From positions 3,877,501-3,941,500 of the forward strand of contig NZ_CP106735.1 in the NCBI RefSeq assembly GCF_025639805.1: DNA of 64,000 nucleotides, given 5' to 3'. The notes under the pieces are model-generated. The model saw only the letters and a program-made list of their open reading frames with translations, ran no database searches and was not told the DNA's origin. Numbering within the stretch: position 1 is the first letter of the stretch; the number at the start of each line of letters is the position of its first letter. The position numbers were made by a program, and so were the translations under genes. Positions 63,721 through 64,000 of the stretch are shown here, piece after piece. The DNA comes from Reichenbachiella carrageenanivorans (GTDB taxonomy: Bacteria > Bacteroidota > Bacteroidia > Cytophagales > Cyclobacteriaceae).

Positions 63721-64000
63721 ATGAAATATTCTGCCTTTCTAGTCATTGTCTTCTTGTGTAGTACTCACCTGTCATTTGCACAGAAAGCTGATGAAACAGA
63801 GGTAGAACTCCTCATAGATCGTCATAATTTTTGGCGAGCAGATGTGGGAGTAGCACCTATTAACTATTCAGAGGAATTAGCTGAGGTCGCCAACAAATGG
63901 GCGATTCAATTGAAATCCCAAGGTTGTGCCTTCAAACATAGCCAGAATGCCTATGGCGAAAACCTATTCAAAGGAACTGTAGGGTATTTTACAGCTGGAG
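63721..64000 (+). CDS. CAP/SCP (PR-1) domain secreted protein (5' part)
   Basis: About 93 codons before the right edge. A signal peptide (MKYSAFLVIVFLCSTHLSFA) is followed by LIDRHNFWRADVGVAPINYS, ELAEVANKWAIQLKSQGCAF and KHSQNAYGENLF, the HN-x-x-R, WA and HS...GEN pattern of CAP-superfamily proteins. The His and Glu expected in the CAP cavity are present. CAP proteins are extracellular, and their bacterial functions are mostly unknown. It starts 68 bases after the E1 gene, probably from its own promoter. Confidence 0.85.
   Translation, partial: MKYSAFLVIVFLCSTHLSFAQKADETEVELLIDRHNFWRADVGVAPINYSEELAEVANKWAIQLKSQGCAFKHSQNAYGENLFKGTVGYFTAG

Overview
The window is chromosomal DNA from a free-living, probably aerobic member of the Bacteroidota, most likely of the Cytophagales type. 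Evidence: two large exported proteins end in the gliding-motility-associated C-terminal domain used by type IX secretion; a PorP/SprF protein is present; there are several Bacteroidota-specific exported proteins, a 58-residue histone H1-like protein, and promoters of the phylum type (TTG, 17-23 bp, TAnnTTTG). Shine-Dalgarno sequences are mostly absent. I see no insertion sequence, phage, CRISPR array or rRNA operon.

Layout. 1-7.7 kb: the 5' part of an RlmD-type rRNA methyltransferase, a secreted type IX cargo protein, an outer-membrane DUF5686 protein, a short-chain dehydrogenase and a TPR-SH3 membrane protein. 7.7-8.0 kb: two identical tRNA-Lys(TTT) genes and a terminator. 8-13 kb: an EF-hand protein, then a PorP/SprF gene paired with a 1065-residue adhesin carrying six HYR-like repeats. 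13-25 kb: an ACMSD-type amidohydrolase, cyclophilin, a propeller lipoprotein, an NSS transporter, a MacB-like permease, a prohibitin-like protein, citrate synthase and several conserved unknowns. 25-34 kb: Maf, DUF1015, a biotin carboxylase, a serine-palmitoyltransferase-like enzyme, the H1-like gene, and a ligA-DUF-dapA operon. 34.5-41 kb: der, a SprT-like protein, an arginase-family enzyme, sixA, topA and a Crp/Fnr regulator. 41-43 kb: a heme/respiration operon (hemJ, SCO, cytochrome c). 43-48.7 kb: DinB-type proteins, a Na+/H+ antiporter, a universal stress protein, glutaminyl cyclase and an SCP2 protein. 48.7-63.7 kb: one long catabolic cluster.

The catabolic cluster is the centrepiece. 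A TetR regulator with a perfect 18-bp palindrome just upstream heads a tightly packed run: kynurenine 3-monooxygenase, paaE, paaA, paaB, paaC, paaD, paaG, paaH, paaI, paaJ, paaY, paaZ, a paaF-like crotonase, and a fused alpha-beta E1 of a 2-oxoacid dehydrogenase. These encode ring epoxidation, isomerisation, ring opening and beta-oxidation of phenylacetyl-CoA. No phenylacetate-CoA ligase (paaK) lies in the cluster. The E1 could therefore supply phenylacetyl-CoA directly from phenylpyruvate. With kynurenine monooxygenase in the same run and ACMSD 35 kb away, the region looks geared to aromatic amino acid breakdown. That reading is inference.

Signals beyond genes include a 20-bp hairpin containing the start codon of the EF-hand gene, a perfect 50-bp palindrome between convergent genes, an FNR-like box in front of the Crp/Fnr gene, repeated 4-bp convergent gene overlaps, and two consecutive genes that must start at TTG. 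No intergenic stretch exceeds about 300 bases; the longest (about 21398-21693, 34285-34539 and 44156-44402) hold only promoters or no recognisable gene.
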